This document shows, piece by piece, positions 22,052 to 34,300 of a DNA stretch of 64,000 nucleotides (the stretch's first letter is position 1; each line of letters begins with the position of its first letter). The stretch comes from Oikopleura dioica (lineage: Eukaryota; Chordata; Appendicularia; Copelata; Oikopleuridae). The notes beneath the pieces were generated by a model. It was given only the letters and a program-made list of their open reading frames with translations, was not told the origin of the DNA and did not search any database. The DNA lies in NCBI GenBank assembly GCA_907165135.1, contig OU015569.1, forward strand, positions 1,240,001 through 1,304,000, given 5' to 3'. Position numbers and translations under genes: made by a program.

Positions 22052-24132
22052 AACCCAAAAATTAAGGGATACAGAAGAAGATCATTTTAGACAATAAATT
22101 GAGAAAAATCGCTGTTGACACCCTTAAGCGAACTGTCAATTAGGATGATTGTAAGTGGTACCAGTTGCAATAGAGTATTCCCTTCCCTGTAGTTGTTGTT
22201 TTAACCTCGTGTGGGAGTCGGTAGTGAGGATACACTAAAATTGTCATTTTAGTGATTTGATGTTGCTCGTGATTGTCTTTTGTGTAGTCGAGTGGCCGAC
22301 TGGGCAAACACGTTTGCGCCCGGGCTCCTGCTTCAATCGCTCGTTTATCCATCTTTTGACAGACCAAACAGCCACTTTCCCCTTTCATCCAAGCTTCTAG
22401 ACCTCGTCCCAATCACCTAGCTACACGTGACTCTTCTCGTCCCCTTATTTTCGAGCTTCAGAAGGGTTTGAACTTGCGCGAGTTCAATTCCTTGCAAAGG
22501 TCATCCAAGGTCACTACTCGTAATCAAAATCAAAAAACATCAGCCAAGCATCATCATTTATCACCTCGCATTCATGATAAACCATGGTCGAGCGCTGGTA
22601 GCAGCTTCTTGATTTGCCAGTTGAATATTGCGGCGATAGAATTGTAAAAAAAAGGGATGAACGGTGCGAGTCGGCGCACAACGGACAGGGAGGGAGAGAC
22701 AACGCGGTGTGGTAGTTTTTTCTGATTTCAACAGCCGCGCCTGCTTTTTTTTCCGTCATCCCTCTTTTTTTATTTACCAATTTAAAATTACTACAATGAT
22801 TTTGATTACAACGATTACCCATTATTTTAATTTGGAATTGCGCTTTTATTTAATTTTACAAAACAAGAAAAGTTAATTGTTAAAAGTCCGTTTATAGAAG
22901 GATTTATAACTTTGATTCTTTACCAATTTATTGCCTCCACTTCTGAGTTATAACTTATAACTTCTGAATAAGCGGTTATAAAATTTTTATAACGAATCTG
23001 GACAGATCGCACGTTCCGTGATTTCACATGACTGTAAAAAGTAACACACCTCGTGAGAATACAAACCTCGCCAAGCTCGAGCTCGTGGCGCTCTCTCTTT
23101 TCTGCGATTTTCCTCTATCTGTTAATTTTCCTATAATCGACTAAATATATTCTTCTTGACTTTCTAAAATAGGAATTTTGCGAATAAGGAAGTTTTCCGG
23201 AAGTGCACAGCGCGATTCCCATTTATGCGCGGCTGTTTTACTGTCGGCCAGACTGATTTAAACGTAACTGATAAGAAGAACTGGGAAAATGCGTTGTTGT
23301 GAGCACGCACCATTAAAACATGGTGTTTCGAGACGTCTTGGATAAATTATTTTTCACTTCCTCTTTTTTCCGCGAAACTGTCTTTTTCTTAAACATGATC
23401 AGATGATCACATGTACAGCTTGTGATCAGTCTGCCAGACAGCTATTGTCTCGTACAGTTCTACTCTTCTTTAAATTATGCAAATGACGATGTCATTGAGT
23501 AGTACTAATCATCGATTCGAGAATCGAATCAATGAGTTCTTTATCAAGTTTATCAAAATTGAAAATGAATGAAAGGGAGCGAGTCTGGCCTTGTTAGCTT
23601 CCTTAGGAAAGGCAAGGAGCTTCATTAATCAAGGAACATTAATCAAGGACTACCATAAATGCGAGAGTCGCGGATTGTTGGTGGTGGTGCTTGTAAAAGA
23701 TTAGACAGAGTTATGAAAGGAATGAAAAAGTGTGCGCTCGCGCAAAAGTCATTTTTCAGCTCGGGAGAGAGGGAGAGAGAGCCGAGATTACCACACTGCT
23801 TGAGTGAGTGAGATGAGCTCGGGAGCGCGACGCTTGCCCGGGGTAGTAGCGACTGGCGCTGCTTTTTGAAGGGGTACTCGATGAGGTAGCAAGCCATAAG
23901 TCTAGTGACTTATAGTTTGCGCCCTGATCGCACCAAAAATAAAGATAGAATTAAATACCACTCAGAGATTACACTGGCGAAACGCAAATTTGAAATTTCG
24001 GAAGACAGAAAATTAAATTATTTTTACGATTTTGATTTTGACACGAGCTGGGAAGAGTTATTCATGAAAAACACTTTTGAAAGATAAAAGAAAGAGAGCT
24101 AATTAACGAGAGAATTGTGTTCAGAAGCAGAA

Positions 24133-27100
24133 ATGACAACGGAAATCGGCGAGAAAGAAACAACCGCGGAAGAACGTCTACGCGACAGGCTGGGCGACAG
24201 GAGCGATGAGAAGAACGACGAGGAGAAGGTCGAGGAGCTCTTCGCGGCCAGCCAAGGTAAGCAAGGGCAGAAAGACAAGAGCAGGAGAGGGATTAATCGC
24301 CGCTCAAGGAAACAATAGAATCGGGCTGGCTAGTTTCGAAAGGGGCGGGCAGCAGCGCTGAAATCGGTGAAAAAGCGCCGCGGGGCGAAAAATCCAGTCG
24401 ACGGATCCGGTCCACTGGCCGCTGACTTTTTCTTTATTATTGGTACTCAACTTTTTGCGAGATCAAGCCTGCCCCACTCCTTTTAATCCGCAATTAATAC
24501 TCGTTAACAGAATCGGCAATAAATATGTAACAAAGAAGCAATTATCGATGTCGAAAGAAGTACCTTTTTTAAAGATGTTCTTTTTTTAACAATGTCGCAG
24601 TGGAACACACTGGAATGCTTTAAGAAAGAATTAATCACCTTTGATCGGCTTGCATTCGCCAGAGTCGGGGTAAATTATTTATACTGCTCTTGGATCAATA
24701 ATAATCGATTCTGGTTTATTCTCGCCGCTGATAGAACTTTACCTATCAAAAGGTTGACGCTAATCGCCTCACACACCCTTGCAATATAACATCGCGAAAA
24801 AGTGCCACCAATTAAAATTTAACGCGATAAATAGTATTAGAGCTAGCTTCAAATCTTTGTACAGGCAAGACAGTTCTGTATAACCTTAGGAGACATAAAA
24901 ACCGCCATCCTGATCGATTACACTGTTTACGAGACAAAGACGAAAATAAATAAAGAAAGTAATACACAAAAATAAAGTATTTTGGACTTTTCGTCTATCT
25001 CCTGATGATTATTTACATCGATCAATTACGCGTCGAGTTTCTTCTTTCTGGAGAAAAGAAAGGAAACTCTGTTGGTTTTGGCAGTTTACAGCCACACGCG
25101 CGTTTTTATTTGACTAGTCCTAAAATTATTGAATATTTTTTTTGTTAGATTCATGAAACTATCGCCCAAGGATTTGGCCAGCGGTAAACTTTTATGTTAC
25201 CTTTTTCGTGGCGGCTTTGTGGATTCGCGAGAATATCAGCTGATTGAGCGTTTTTAGAGGCGAACTGCGACCGAAGAAAACGGAAATCGACGGACGAGTC
25301 GCCAGAGGTGGCTCTGAAGCGGACGAAGTACGAGGGCGGCGAGTCCGAAGAAGGCGACTCGCCCAACTCAGGCAGCTCGTCCAGCTCGAGCACTTCCGGC
25401 GTGGACCTTGCCTACGCCACTGAAGAACTCGAGGAGGTATTGCGCCAACATGAGTGCTTAGATTTACAGATTTTGTTAGGAATCGACGAAAAGCTCGAGC
25501 GACTCTGTGATCAAGAGTCTCAACGACTTCAAAGTGTTCGAGTACGACGAATGCGCGCGCAGCAAAAATAGCGCCATCAAGGGAGCGGAGAACGCGTGCG
25601 AAGCCAAGAAAAAGAAGAAAGCACGCCCCGCACGCTCGATCAAGTTCACCGTCGTGCGCGAGTTCAAGTTCCCACGCGCTCAGAGCTTTGTCACTATGCC
25701 CACTAATGGCGGCTACTCCTTAGGAATGGGTAAGTCCTTAACATAAAGGCACAATTTGTAAACCCTTCTTTCAGAAAAACGCCACATGAGCGGGCGAGAA
25801 GTGAGCCTGGACCGGTACCGAATCGAGCGAGAACGCTCGCGTCGACGAAAATACCGACGTTGGTACCAGAACCGCCAGGTAAAGCCCCCTGTCTTTTCCT
25901 TCGCCAGCGATGCTAAATCTGCGACTTTTGCTTATTAATGAGATCATTTAAATGTTTCGCGCGGAATCGATCAGTGAAATTAAAAATTGATAAACGTCCT
26001 GCCGTTTTTTACCTTGAGAATAGTTTTCGCGTAATTTGCAGAAATAGGAATTGTTGAAATCAAGGAAGACTCATCTTGACTTTCAGTTGGACGTGGAAAA
26101 CGACAACTCCGATTCGGACTCTGAAAACGAGAATGAAGAAAGCATGGCTCCGAATAGTGGATTCTGTCTGATGCCTGTCCCTCTCGAGCGGAGGAAGCAG
26201 TTGCTCGCGTCGAGCTCGTCCGAGCTCAGCGAGCAGCAGCGCCTCGAGAACGAGCAGCAATTCGCCGAAATCAATCTCAGAAGCTCGCGAGAGAACTGTG
26301 GCTGCAACTGCCAAAACATTTGCTATCCCGAATCCTGCGAGTGCCACATCAATGGCATTGGATGCCAGGTAATCTTGCTTTCTCACAGAAATTACTTCAA
26401 AAACACGATTTATATTACAAAACTAATAATCAAACAAAGAATATGAAGAGATTCTCAATAGCCACAATATTCTCTATTGACGCAGAAAAAAAATTAGTCA
26501 AAAAGGTGTGACTCAGCATTCTTTTGCGTTCGCAAAGTGATGACTCATCGCGCAAATATTCTCCATCGCGACTAAAAAAAAAAGAGAATTATAGACGATG
26601 ACTCTTATCTTTAATAAAAAAGCGAATCGAATAATCATTCGATGGGATTTTACTACTTTCAGTAGTCATGATTTCCGTTCAGGTCGATCGCCAGTACTTT
26701 CCCTGCGGATGTCTTCCGAAGAACTGCTACAACAAGTTCGGACGCACGTCTTTCAATGTCGACCGAGTTCGCGCGCATCTCCAGCGCACTCTCCACCGCG
26801 TAAACGTAACTTTCAATTTCGTTTCGCCAAACCTAACTTGATCCTTTTTCGCCAGTCGGGGATCCCTTTCGAAGAGAGCCCAAGCAATCCGAATGAGCAA
26901 AACAGCAATGAGCAGCAGTCCTTTTCTTTCGGCGACCATACACTGCCATGTGGAAACCCGCCGCCAGTAAATAACTTTGGAAACAGTCTCTGGAATCAGT
27001 GCTACTCGTGGAGCGACTACACTGCCTATGACTACTGCAACTCGTACAACAGCGGTAGCGTAGATTGACTTGATCCAGTGTTTTATCGCTTCGATTTTAG

Positions 27101-27432
27101 GGAGCTCGTACCACCAGATGACGCCACACCAACCGTCCAGTACGGGCATCGAGCAGTACAATGTCAACCCTGTTCTTTCGGCTCAGAACGAACCGAGCGA
27201 GCAGCTGAGCGAGAGTTCAGAATCCGCCTTTGGAGACGACAACATGGTCTCTCCTCAACCCCCTCAAACAGATGGTTAGATCGCAGCTAGAGAGCAACAA
27301 GAATGACCTTTTTCTTCAGAATCTGGATTCCAGGCGCCCAACACAGGCCCGCTTGGACTGGAAACGTCGATCCAACTGCCGTACCAAGAGGACTCAAACC
27401 ATTCGGTGCCATTATCCGTCGGGTCCGAGTAA
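24133..27432 (+). CDS. CSRNP-family nuclear protein (cysteine/serine-rich, AXUD1-like)
   Basis: CSRNP proteins are nuclear proteins that bind DNA and activate transcription. Exons: 24133-24256, 25258-25436, 25480-25729, 25775-25878, 26087-26368, 26683-about 26805, 26856-27054, 27101-27274 and 27320-27432. Introns are GT-AG. Family marks in order: an acidic Ser-rich N terminus; FPRAQSFVTMPTNGGYSLGM, matching the CSRNP block FPR(C)QGFTSVP..GG.TLGM; a basic DRYRIERERSRRRKYRR helix; then the Cys-rich core ENCGCNCQNICYPESCECH and FPCGCLPKNCYNKFGR; then a long Ser/Gln/Pro-rich tail. The first intron is about 1 kb, long for this genome, and could hold regulatory DNA. Confidence 0.88.
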
Positions 27433-28530
27433 AATAGCCACTCTGTACTTTTTTTGTAAATTTGATCGTTCAACTCTATCCGCAGCCTCGACTTTTTCTA
27501 AAAAGTAATTTCGTGTTCTTACTTTCCGCAAAACAAAAGACAACTTTTCATTCAATCTTTATTTTTCTCCTTCTTTCCAATCTTTACAGATTAATTCTAG
27601 CGTTCTCTTTCGTACAGGGAGATAAACATACTTAAAGTATTTATTCAGTTTTCGACAACTCCCAAAAAGTCCTCTTCATTCCCAATATTTCTATTTTTCG
27701 CGCTGTTCGAATATTTCGCATAAATCTAGTTCCGAATGCTAAAACTCACACCAAACCAAGCAAACCAAACGATGGGAAGTAAATTCCCAAAAGTTCAATC
27801 AACAAGAAAAGCAACGAAATTAACCTTGAGAAGATTCTTTCTCCTGACTCTATCTTTTCTGAGATTCTTTTCTGGCCTGAAAATCTTCCTATAAAGCAAA
27901 GAATTAATGATGACCCATTCTTTTTATCTATATATTTTTTTCGCGCCTATCACAATACGCCGTCTGTCCATAACGTTTTCTCTTTTCGGAAAACGAGTGT
28001 TTCCACAAATCGCCGCCTCAACAACTTTTAATTTCCCAAAAAAGAATTACCACTACTCCCTTAACTATTCCATTCTATGCTCCTCCAGGAGAGGCCCCAA
28101 TCCACGTCCACAGTCGCCGGGTCGGTTTCGTGAATGTCATTTGAAAACCGTTTTTGCCCGCAGTGGCGAAATGTGGCCCTGGAAGCCCTCTTCATACCTT
28201 TTTTTTTCTAGCGGAACGTTACAGCTCTCACTCTCCAGGATGCATTTTACACACAATCGCTTCTTCCCTTAAAAACATTAGCAAATGTCTTCAAGCTGAT
28301 ATTCCTCTTGTTCAACCTCGACGAGATTAGACCCAACGACAAGTACAAGCTTTGTAACTTATATACAATCTCCTCTTTTAAAACTTATCTTTGTTTGGGA
28401 GCTTCAAGCTTCGTAATCCCATACTGAAATTTGAAGCCCAGCATAGGCATCCCAAACACAGACAGCACCTTATTCCAAACTCCTAAATCAACCGAAACAA
28501 GTTATGAAGCTATCAAGTTATTTTGCAAAG
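27433..28530. other. 3' flank of CSRNP, no gene seen
   Basis: About 1.1 kb of AT-rich DNA with pyrimidine-rich stretches. It probably includes the CSRNP 3' UTR. A 121-codon frame at 27907-28272 has no recognisable content or splice context. Confidence 0.4.
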
Positions 28531-28532
28531 TA

Positions 28533-28689
28533 CAGTCAGGTCTTGCAATTGCGCGACCTGCAATTGCGCGGTTTTTTGGGAAAATCCGATACACAATTTG
28601 CACTATTTAGTGCATTTTAGGGCTTGCAATTACGTGGTTTTTAGCCAAAATCCCGAAAATAAAAACCGCGTAATTGCAAGACCTGACTG
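28533..28689. mobile_element. Tc1/mariner-type MITE (157 bp)
   Basis: Termini are CAGTCAGGTCTTGCAATT and its inverted copy (about 25 bp, one difference), flanked by TA on both sides (28531-28532 and 28690-28691). A TA duplication and CAGT termini fit Tc1/mariner elements. The interior repeats the words TTGCAATTGCGCG and TTGCAATTACGTGG, so sub-terminal copies of the TIR core are present. No coding capacity. Confidence 0.85.
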
Positions 28690-29076
28690 TATAATTATAT
28701 TATTCAAGAAATTCACAACCTAGAGTCACAAGCAATTTTCTATTCTATTCTATGATGTTATTTTCTGAGCAGTTTCAACTTTTTAAGGCCGCTAACAAAG
28801 AGCTTCTGTACGTCTTTCCTGTAGAAACATTGTAAAACGTCAAAAACAAATATTCAAAAAAAAAGAAAAACTTGCTGTTGTTTGCCTCTTCTTTGCAATG
28901 AAAAAATAGACATCAGAGCATAAGCTTTACGTATTCAGACTAGAATAGCGTTAGACTAGATCGATTTGTTACTCTCGGTACCTACTGTAGTTAATACTTA
29001 CCGGGACAAATCGAGGTGCAACCCATCTCGCGGTTCTTTTTCGTCATCGCTCTCTTTTTGTCAGTAGACTTTCTTC

Positions 29077-29332
29077 TGAAGGGATCCTAGCTTCTGCTGA
29101 ATCTCCCACTTCTAGCGTAGTTTGCCTGCTCTCTATATCTGGACGAGTGAAGAAAACGAGTAAAGTATCTTTGACGTCTGTATTTCGAGCTGGAGTAAAA
29201 TAGAGGTTAATTCACGAACTGCGTGAATTACCGAATGGAGAGAAATACACGGCGGCGACCGAGCAAAGCTCGATCTAGATAAGCAAGTGACCTTAGGGGA
29301 CGAGGGAGTCTAACGAATCTAAGATCCCAATA
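29077..29332 (-). repeat. 3' LTR of the Ty3-like element
   Basis: On the plus strand it runs from TGAAGGGATCC to GATCCCAATA. It is the downstream copy relative to element transcription. It is identical over 256 bp to 35310-35565. Short inverted ends GGGATC/GATCCC are visible. Confidence 0.95.
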
Positions 29333-29338
29333 CCCCCC
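29333..29338 (-). other. Polypurine tract
   Basis: On the minus strand GGGGGG immediately precedes the 3' LTR, which is the expected position of the plus-strand primer for reverse transcription. The tract is short. Confidence 0.6.
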
Positions 29339-29641
29339 ATGAGACTGAAACGTCCTCTAAGGCCAAAGTGTGTGATTTTTGCAGGAGTATAAGCGTAAGA
29401 TGAGTAACATGGCAGGTTCGAAACGTCGAGGCAGTCTGATTCGCGTTAAAAAACCCTTTTTTGGGAAAAAGCTTGAATCAGATGCGAAGTTTTCGTGATG
29501 TCCGAGCGGTGATGACATGAAGGAGTAGCTGCACATGTAGAAGAACTCAAAATACGTCGGCGACGGTAAACTGTGATAATTTCCGTACCTTTTCAGGCCC
29601 CGGTCGATGAATAGGGGACCTGAGTGGGGCAGTACTTGCGC

Positions 29642-31381
29642 TTAGTCGTATGACTGACCCGAGTTTGTGCCGATGTTTAGAGGTTCGACGGGCCTCGTTT
29701 CACGGTGTGCTCGTTTTGTATGTTTCGGGAGATGAGCTGCTCCAACTTCGGTTAAAGTCGCATTCGGATCGGCGCCGGCTGAGTATTGACGATCTGGTGA
29801 AGACTTTGGACGGGTTCTTTTCTTGCTGTTTTCAGTTGCTGAGCCCTCAACTACTGTTGAATTTTGTTTATCGACTGACATATGGCTATTGTCGGGCGCA
29901 GCAACCTCCGAAATCACTGTAGCATCAGCTGACATGTCCTCGGCAGTTTCATAAAGAGTACCACCAGAGTACCAGCGATCTGACGGCTCGGCTGGAGCTA
30001 CCGACGAGTCCAAAATAGATGTAGCGGTTGTATCTCCCAGATTTTCCATGTCCAATCGGCGTCTACTTTCCAAAATAGGTGATAGAGATGATCTTGGCGG
30101 TTTTTCCATAGCAACCATCGGAGTCGACGCGACCTGAGAAGATTTCCTCCCCCCATGCGACTTCGACCCGGACTTTTCCATCGGTTTGGAAGTAGGAACA
30201 GGCGATTTTTGTGGGACTTTCGACTTAACGATTTCGGTTAAATGTGGGAATACGTACTCGGCCTCGTAGTAATCAATCCAGCGTAAGTCGTGATTTCGTT
30301 CTGCGGCGTGAACCACGTGTTCTCGATGGATGAAATCACGTTGTCCTTTTTTATCTTCGACCATGACGACCCAGTCGTTGCTCGAAACGGCTTTCAGGGG
30401 ACCTACCCAGCGTTCCTTCTTGCTTTTAGCGTCGGTCAGGTTTTCTCGCTTAATGTACACGACAGCGCCAGCGGGGATTGGTCTCGGCTTAGGCTCGTTT
30501 TTCAGCCTGTGCTCCATGGCTCGGTCAGCAGCTTCCATCGCAGTTTTCACAATGGCTTCCGCCGATTTCGCTAAAGCTCCCACATTGAGACCAAACACCT
30601 GAGGTGTTTCCGCTGTCATTTCTGCGCCAGTAGAGTGGGTGAAAGTACTTTTTCGGCCAAACCAAACTTCTCGCGGTGAAATTTTCGTGCTTTTGTTTTT
30701 CACACTATTGAGCGCGCGCATCACGTGGGGAACGCAGTCGGCCCAAGTTTTTCGACCGGAAGATGAGTTGACCATGCAGAATAGACTGTTTTTGATAGTC
30801 CGATTCGCTCTTTCTGCGAAAGCGTTTGATTGAGGGTGAAATGCGGTACTTATTGTATGTTTTATCTGGTTAAGCTTACACATTTCGTCAATCACGCTTG
30901 CGCAGAAGTGGGTACCTCTGTCACTGTGTAGATGTTTCGGCAAGAAATCCATGGGAAGGAAGACCTTGTAGATGAGCGCTTTTGCAGCGCAGATAGCAGT
31001 GTCGGACCGCGTCGGAATGCACCAAGTGTAGCGAGAGAAAGTGTCCGCCACCACCAAATAATACTTGAATCCGCCAGCGGGAGGCATACAAGCGAAATCG
31101 ATCTGAATCGATTCGCCAGCTGTTTTTCCACGACGAAGGGTTCCAAGTGGCGGTTTGGTACGAGTTCCAGCAGATCCTTTTCTGCGTAGGCAAGGGACGC
31201 AGCTGTGGACGTAGTTAGAAACATCGTCTTGAAATGAAGGCCACCAAACGTCCTCTAATCGCTCTAAAGTCCGCGGCTCGCCCAGATGACCGGACAAGTC
31301 GTGAGCTAGAAAGAGAAAGTGACTTTTACCGCTTCCGGTACCACCGCCCGCGCGCCAGATTTGAATTGACACATCAAGCAC
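29642..31381 (-). CDS. Retrotransposon integrase with C-terminal extension
   Basis: The frame carries an HHCC-type zinc-binding region (HDLSGHLG and CVPCLRRKG), the catalytic core with DFACMP, the second acidic residue in HSDRGTHF, and Glu in NAFAERANRTIKN (D,D,E). An SH3-like segment with VVYIKRENLTD and WVGPLK follows. The last 200 or so residues are Ser/Thr/Pro-rich and probably disordered. The frame overlaps the end of the upstream pol frame; the true reading enters it by a one-base shift near 31324-31327. No start codon is expected: the protein should be cleaved from the polyprotein. Stop at 29642-29644. Confidence 0.88.
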   Translation of the reverse strand: MLDVSIQIWRAGGGTGSGKSHFLFLAHDLSGHLGEPRTLERLEDVWWPSFQDDVSNYVHSCVPCLRRKGSAGTRTKPPLGTLRRGKTAGESIQIDFACMPPAGGFKYYLVVADTFSRYTWCIPTRSDTAICAAKALIYKVFLPMDFLPKHLHSDRGTHFCASVIDEMCKLNQIKHTISTAFHPQSNAFAERANRTIKNSLFCMVNSSSGRKTWADCVPHVMRALNSVKNKSTKISPREVWFGRKSTFTHSTGAEMTAETPQVFGLNVGALAKSAEAIVKTAMEAADRAMEHRLKNEPKPRPIPAGAVVYIKRENLTDAKSKKERWVGPLKAVSSNDWVVMVEDKKGQRDFIHREHVVHAAERNHDLRWIDYYEAEYVFPHLTEIVKSKVPQKSPVPTSKPMEKSGSKSHGGRKSSQVASTPMVAMEKPPRSSLSPILESRRRLDMENLGDTTATSILDSSVAPAEPSDRWYSGGTLYETAEDMSADATVISEVAAPDNSHMSVDKQNSTVVEGSATENSKKRTRPKSSPDRQYSAGADPNATLTEVGAAHLPKHTKRAHRETRPVEPLNIGTNSGQSYD

Positions 31382-34300
31382 CCGGTAGTGTTATCCAGGA
31401 ACAGAGCTTTTTCCATCTTGAGTAGAGACGATTGTCGGTGGTCGGAGTCCTTCACCAGCGATTTTATGTCCAGTGGCTCCTTACCAGATTCCAGAAAAGT
31501 GATGATTGCACTCAGAGCAGAGTCCTCCCTTTGATAGTCCAGAATGTTATTATAATTCGCTGACACCAACGGAATCTCCATTGGCGCCGCGATAGCCTTG
31601 ACGTTTACCTTATGTATCTTCACCTCTGATAAAGTGATTTTCTCCGGAAACTGATTTTCGTTCCAGAAAGGGACGAAGACACGTACTGGTGAATTCTTGT
31701 CGATTTCGTACTCGCGACCAACGGGAAACTCAGAGTCGTATCCAAGTGATTTGTCGTCCTCGCCAGGTCTGCGGCTCATAAAGTCGGCGAATTGATTTTC
31801 TGATCCCTTGATGTAGACAATGTGAAAATCGAATTCTTCCAATCGGCTTTGCCATCGGCTTATTTTAGAATTCTTGAACTTCTTTTTGTGTAGGAAGATC
31901 AAAGATCGGTGGTCTGTGTGAATCTGAAAGAATCTACCTTTCAGGAGCTTTTCCAGTCGCTCGCAGCACCAGACAATGCTAAACATTTCCTTTTCTGAAG
32001 TGTTCCATTTTCTTTCAGCTTTGTTGAAGGTGTGGGAAATCGCGCTTACTAGGTGCACTCTCCCGCCATACTCTTGTAGCAGGACGCCACCCGCTGCGTA
32101 CAGGCTCGCGTCTGTGTAGAGATGAAAAGACTCGTCAAAGTTAGGAAAACTTATGACTGGAGTCTCGGAGAGTCGTCGTTGAATTTCCTTGAGCGCCAAA
32201 TCCGCTTCTTTGGTCCACTTGAAACAATTTGTTTCGTTCGCCGAATTTCGAACATCGTTTATGGGCTTCATTCTGCTCGAGAAGCAACCGGATGAAATAG
32301 CTTCGCCCATTTTCGTTTCTAGAAAACCTCGGATCCAATTCAATGACCCGATTAATGAAGCTAACTCCTTTTGGGAGCGTGGGGGTTTCATCTGACGAAG
32401 AGCGGAGACTTGCGCAGGGTCCGGTTTGATTCCATCTTCGTTGATGATTCGGCCCAAAAAGTGAGCTTCGGATTGTAGGAAAGAGCACTTTTCGCCCTTG
32501 AGTTTAGCGTTAAACTTGCGGAGCGCGATGAATAGGTTTCGGAGAGTGTTGTAATAGCAGCTGAAAGTCTTCCCAAAACACACTATGTCATCGATATAAG
32601 AAAGCATCTTTTTCCTGGTGGGGCTTGAGTCGAGAATTGTGTTTACGACGCGCGAGAATATATTCCCCGAGCATCGATAACCGAATGGTAGTCTGCAGAA
32701 GGCGTAAGATTTCCCACCCCACTGGAAGGAAGTCTTGTACCTGTCGCTTTTCTTTACAGGGCACTGCCAATATCCACTTCGTAGATCAACTGTGGCGAAA
32801 AACTTATTGCCCGGTCCAATGTTCGCAATCGTATCCTCCATGCTTGGGAGATGGTAAGGGTCGGATTTGTCGGAGAGGCATTTGTTCAGGCTGTTTTTGT
32901 AGTTGATGCAGAAGCGCATTTCCCCAGATTTCTTAGGAATAGGCAATACCGGGCTGTTAAACCCTTTCTGGTCTTTGATCTCTTCTATTATTTTCGTTTC
33001 GAGCAGTTCGGAGATGTGATCGCTGACCTGACCATGAAAAGCTTGCGGAATCGGGTGTTGACTGATGTTTCGACTCGTACCATCAGTCGGGATTTCGATC
33101 TCGAACGGGAATTCACCCATTTTTTGACCGTCGCAGCCGAATCTGTCGTCGAATTCCAAACACAGCTCGGCGACCATCTTCTTTTGCCCCGGGTCTGCGT
33201 CTGCTGGTAGGGTTATTCCGAGTTTTTGCTTCGCTAGCTGAATGGGGCACCTGGCTGCGTTCTTGTTCGGCGCGTCCAGCTTTGGGACTTCTCGTGGTGG
33301 TTGAGTGCGGGACCGATCGCTGTCTTTGACCGCTGATCTAGTCGTCAAGTATTTCTTGATTTTGGTCCGCTTCACTCCGTCCAGCTTCACCACTTGAGTC
33401 TCAGTTTGTGTGAAGGCTTCGTTGTAGCAAAATGAGAGAGTACGATTCTTATTGTCGACTGTGAAGCTGTCCGTCATCGCATTCTCTAGTATATCGCGGC
33501 CCAGTAGACTTGGGTATTTACTGCCTGGCATAATGGTGAGATTCAGGGAGAATGCAGGGCCACCATTGAATGATAAGCGGCAGGGAAGGATACCCATCGG
33601 CTGCTCGGCGGGAATATTTGGGCTGAAACCGGTGACCTTGAAGGGACAGGGCTTCAGCATCTGGAGAAATTCGTCGGGAACGTAAGCAGCGGACAGACAG
33701 GAGGACTCGGCTCCGCTGTCGACTTCCATCGATACGTCAAAACTTTTAGAGCCCGTAATGATGGTAGCCGAAGCGAAATAAGCCTTTCCTGGTCGCTTCT
33801 TCTTCACTGTGTAAAAGTGAACGTCGAATGGTTGGAAATCTTCAACGTTCTTAGTCGTATTTATCTTCTTGGATTCTGGTTGTTTATCGTCTTTCCCATC
33901 CTTAGAATCGTTGCTGGCGCGCTTAGCATTCTTCTTCTTTTTGTTCTTATTTCTGTTGAAGTGCTGGGAGACGGTCGCGCTGTCAACTCGATTCTGTCTT
34001 GTGGATTGGGCGAGACGGCAGAGTTCGTTGATATCGTAAACTTTTGATAGGCTTGGAAGGATTGCGTTGAAAACGTCTGGTTCTTCTTTCCTAAGATTCA
34101 AGTACAGCATCATCGTCGAGAATATGTCAAATATTTCATCGACCCCGGCGTCGGCTGACTTCTCTTGTCGGTAAGAGTTCAAAGTCGCTTGCTTCGCCTC
34201 GTTCATCTTTTGCAAGACGTTGGCGGTGTAGTGTGCAAACGGCTTCGAATGGTCGTATTCGACGTCGAAAACTTCGCTTAGCTTCAGTAAGTAGTGACTC

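Larger units (their letters stand above)
20606..24132. other. Gene-poor region upstream of CSRNP
   Basis: About 3.5 kb without a convincing gene. Frames of 70-140 codons in this stretch are short or low-complexity. It may hold regulatory DNA for the CSRNP gene, since transcription-factor genes in compact larvacean genomes tend to keep larger flanks (general knowledge). Individual elements cannot be named from sequence alone. Confidence 0.4.

Noticed and set aside
25437-25571. Apparent stop after the third CSRNP exon
   Set aside because: Moving the acceptor to TTTTGTTAG (25479) restores the frame and connects to the conserved FPRAQSF block.
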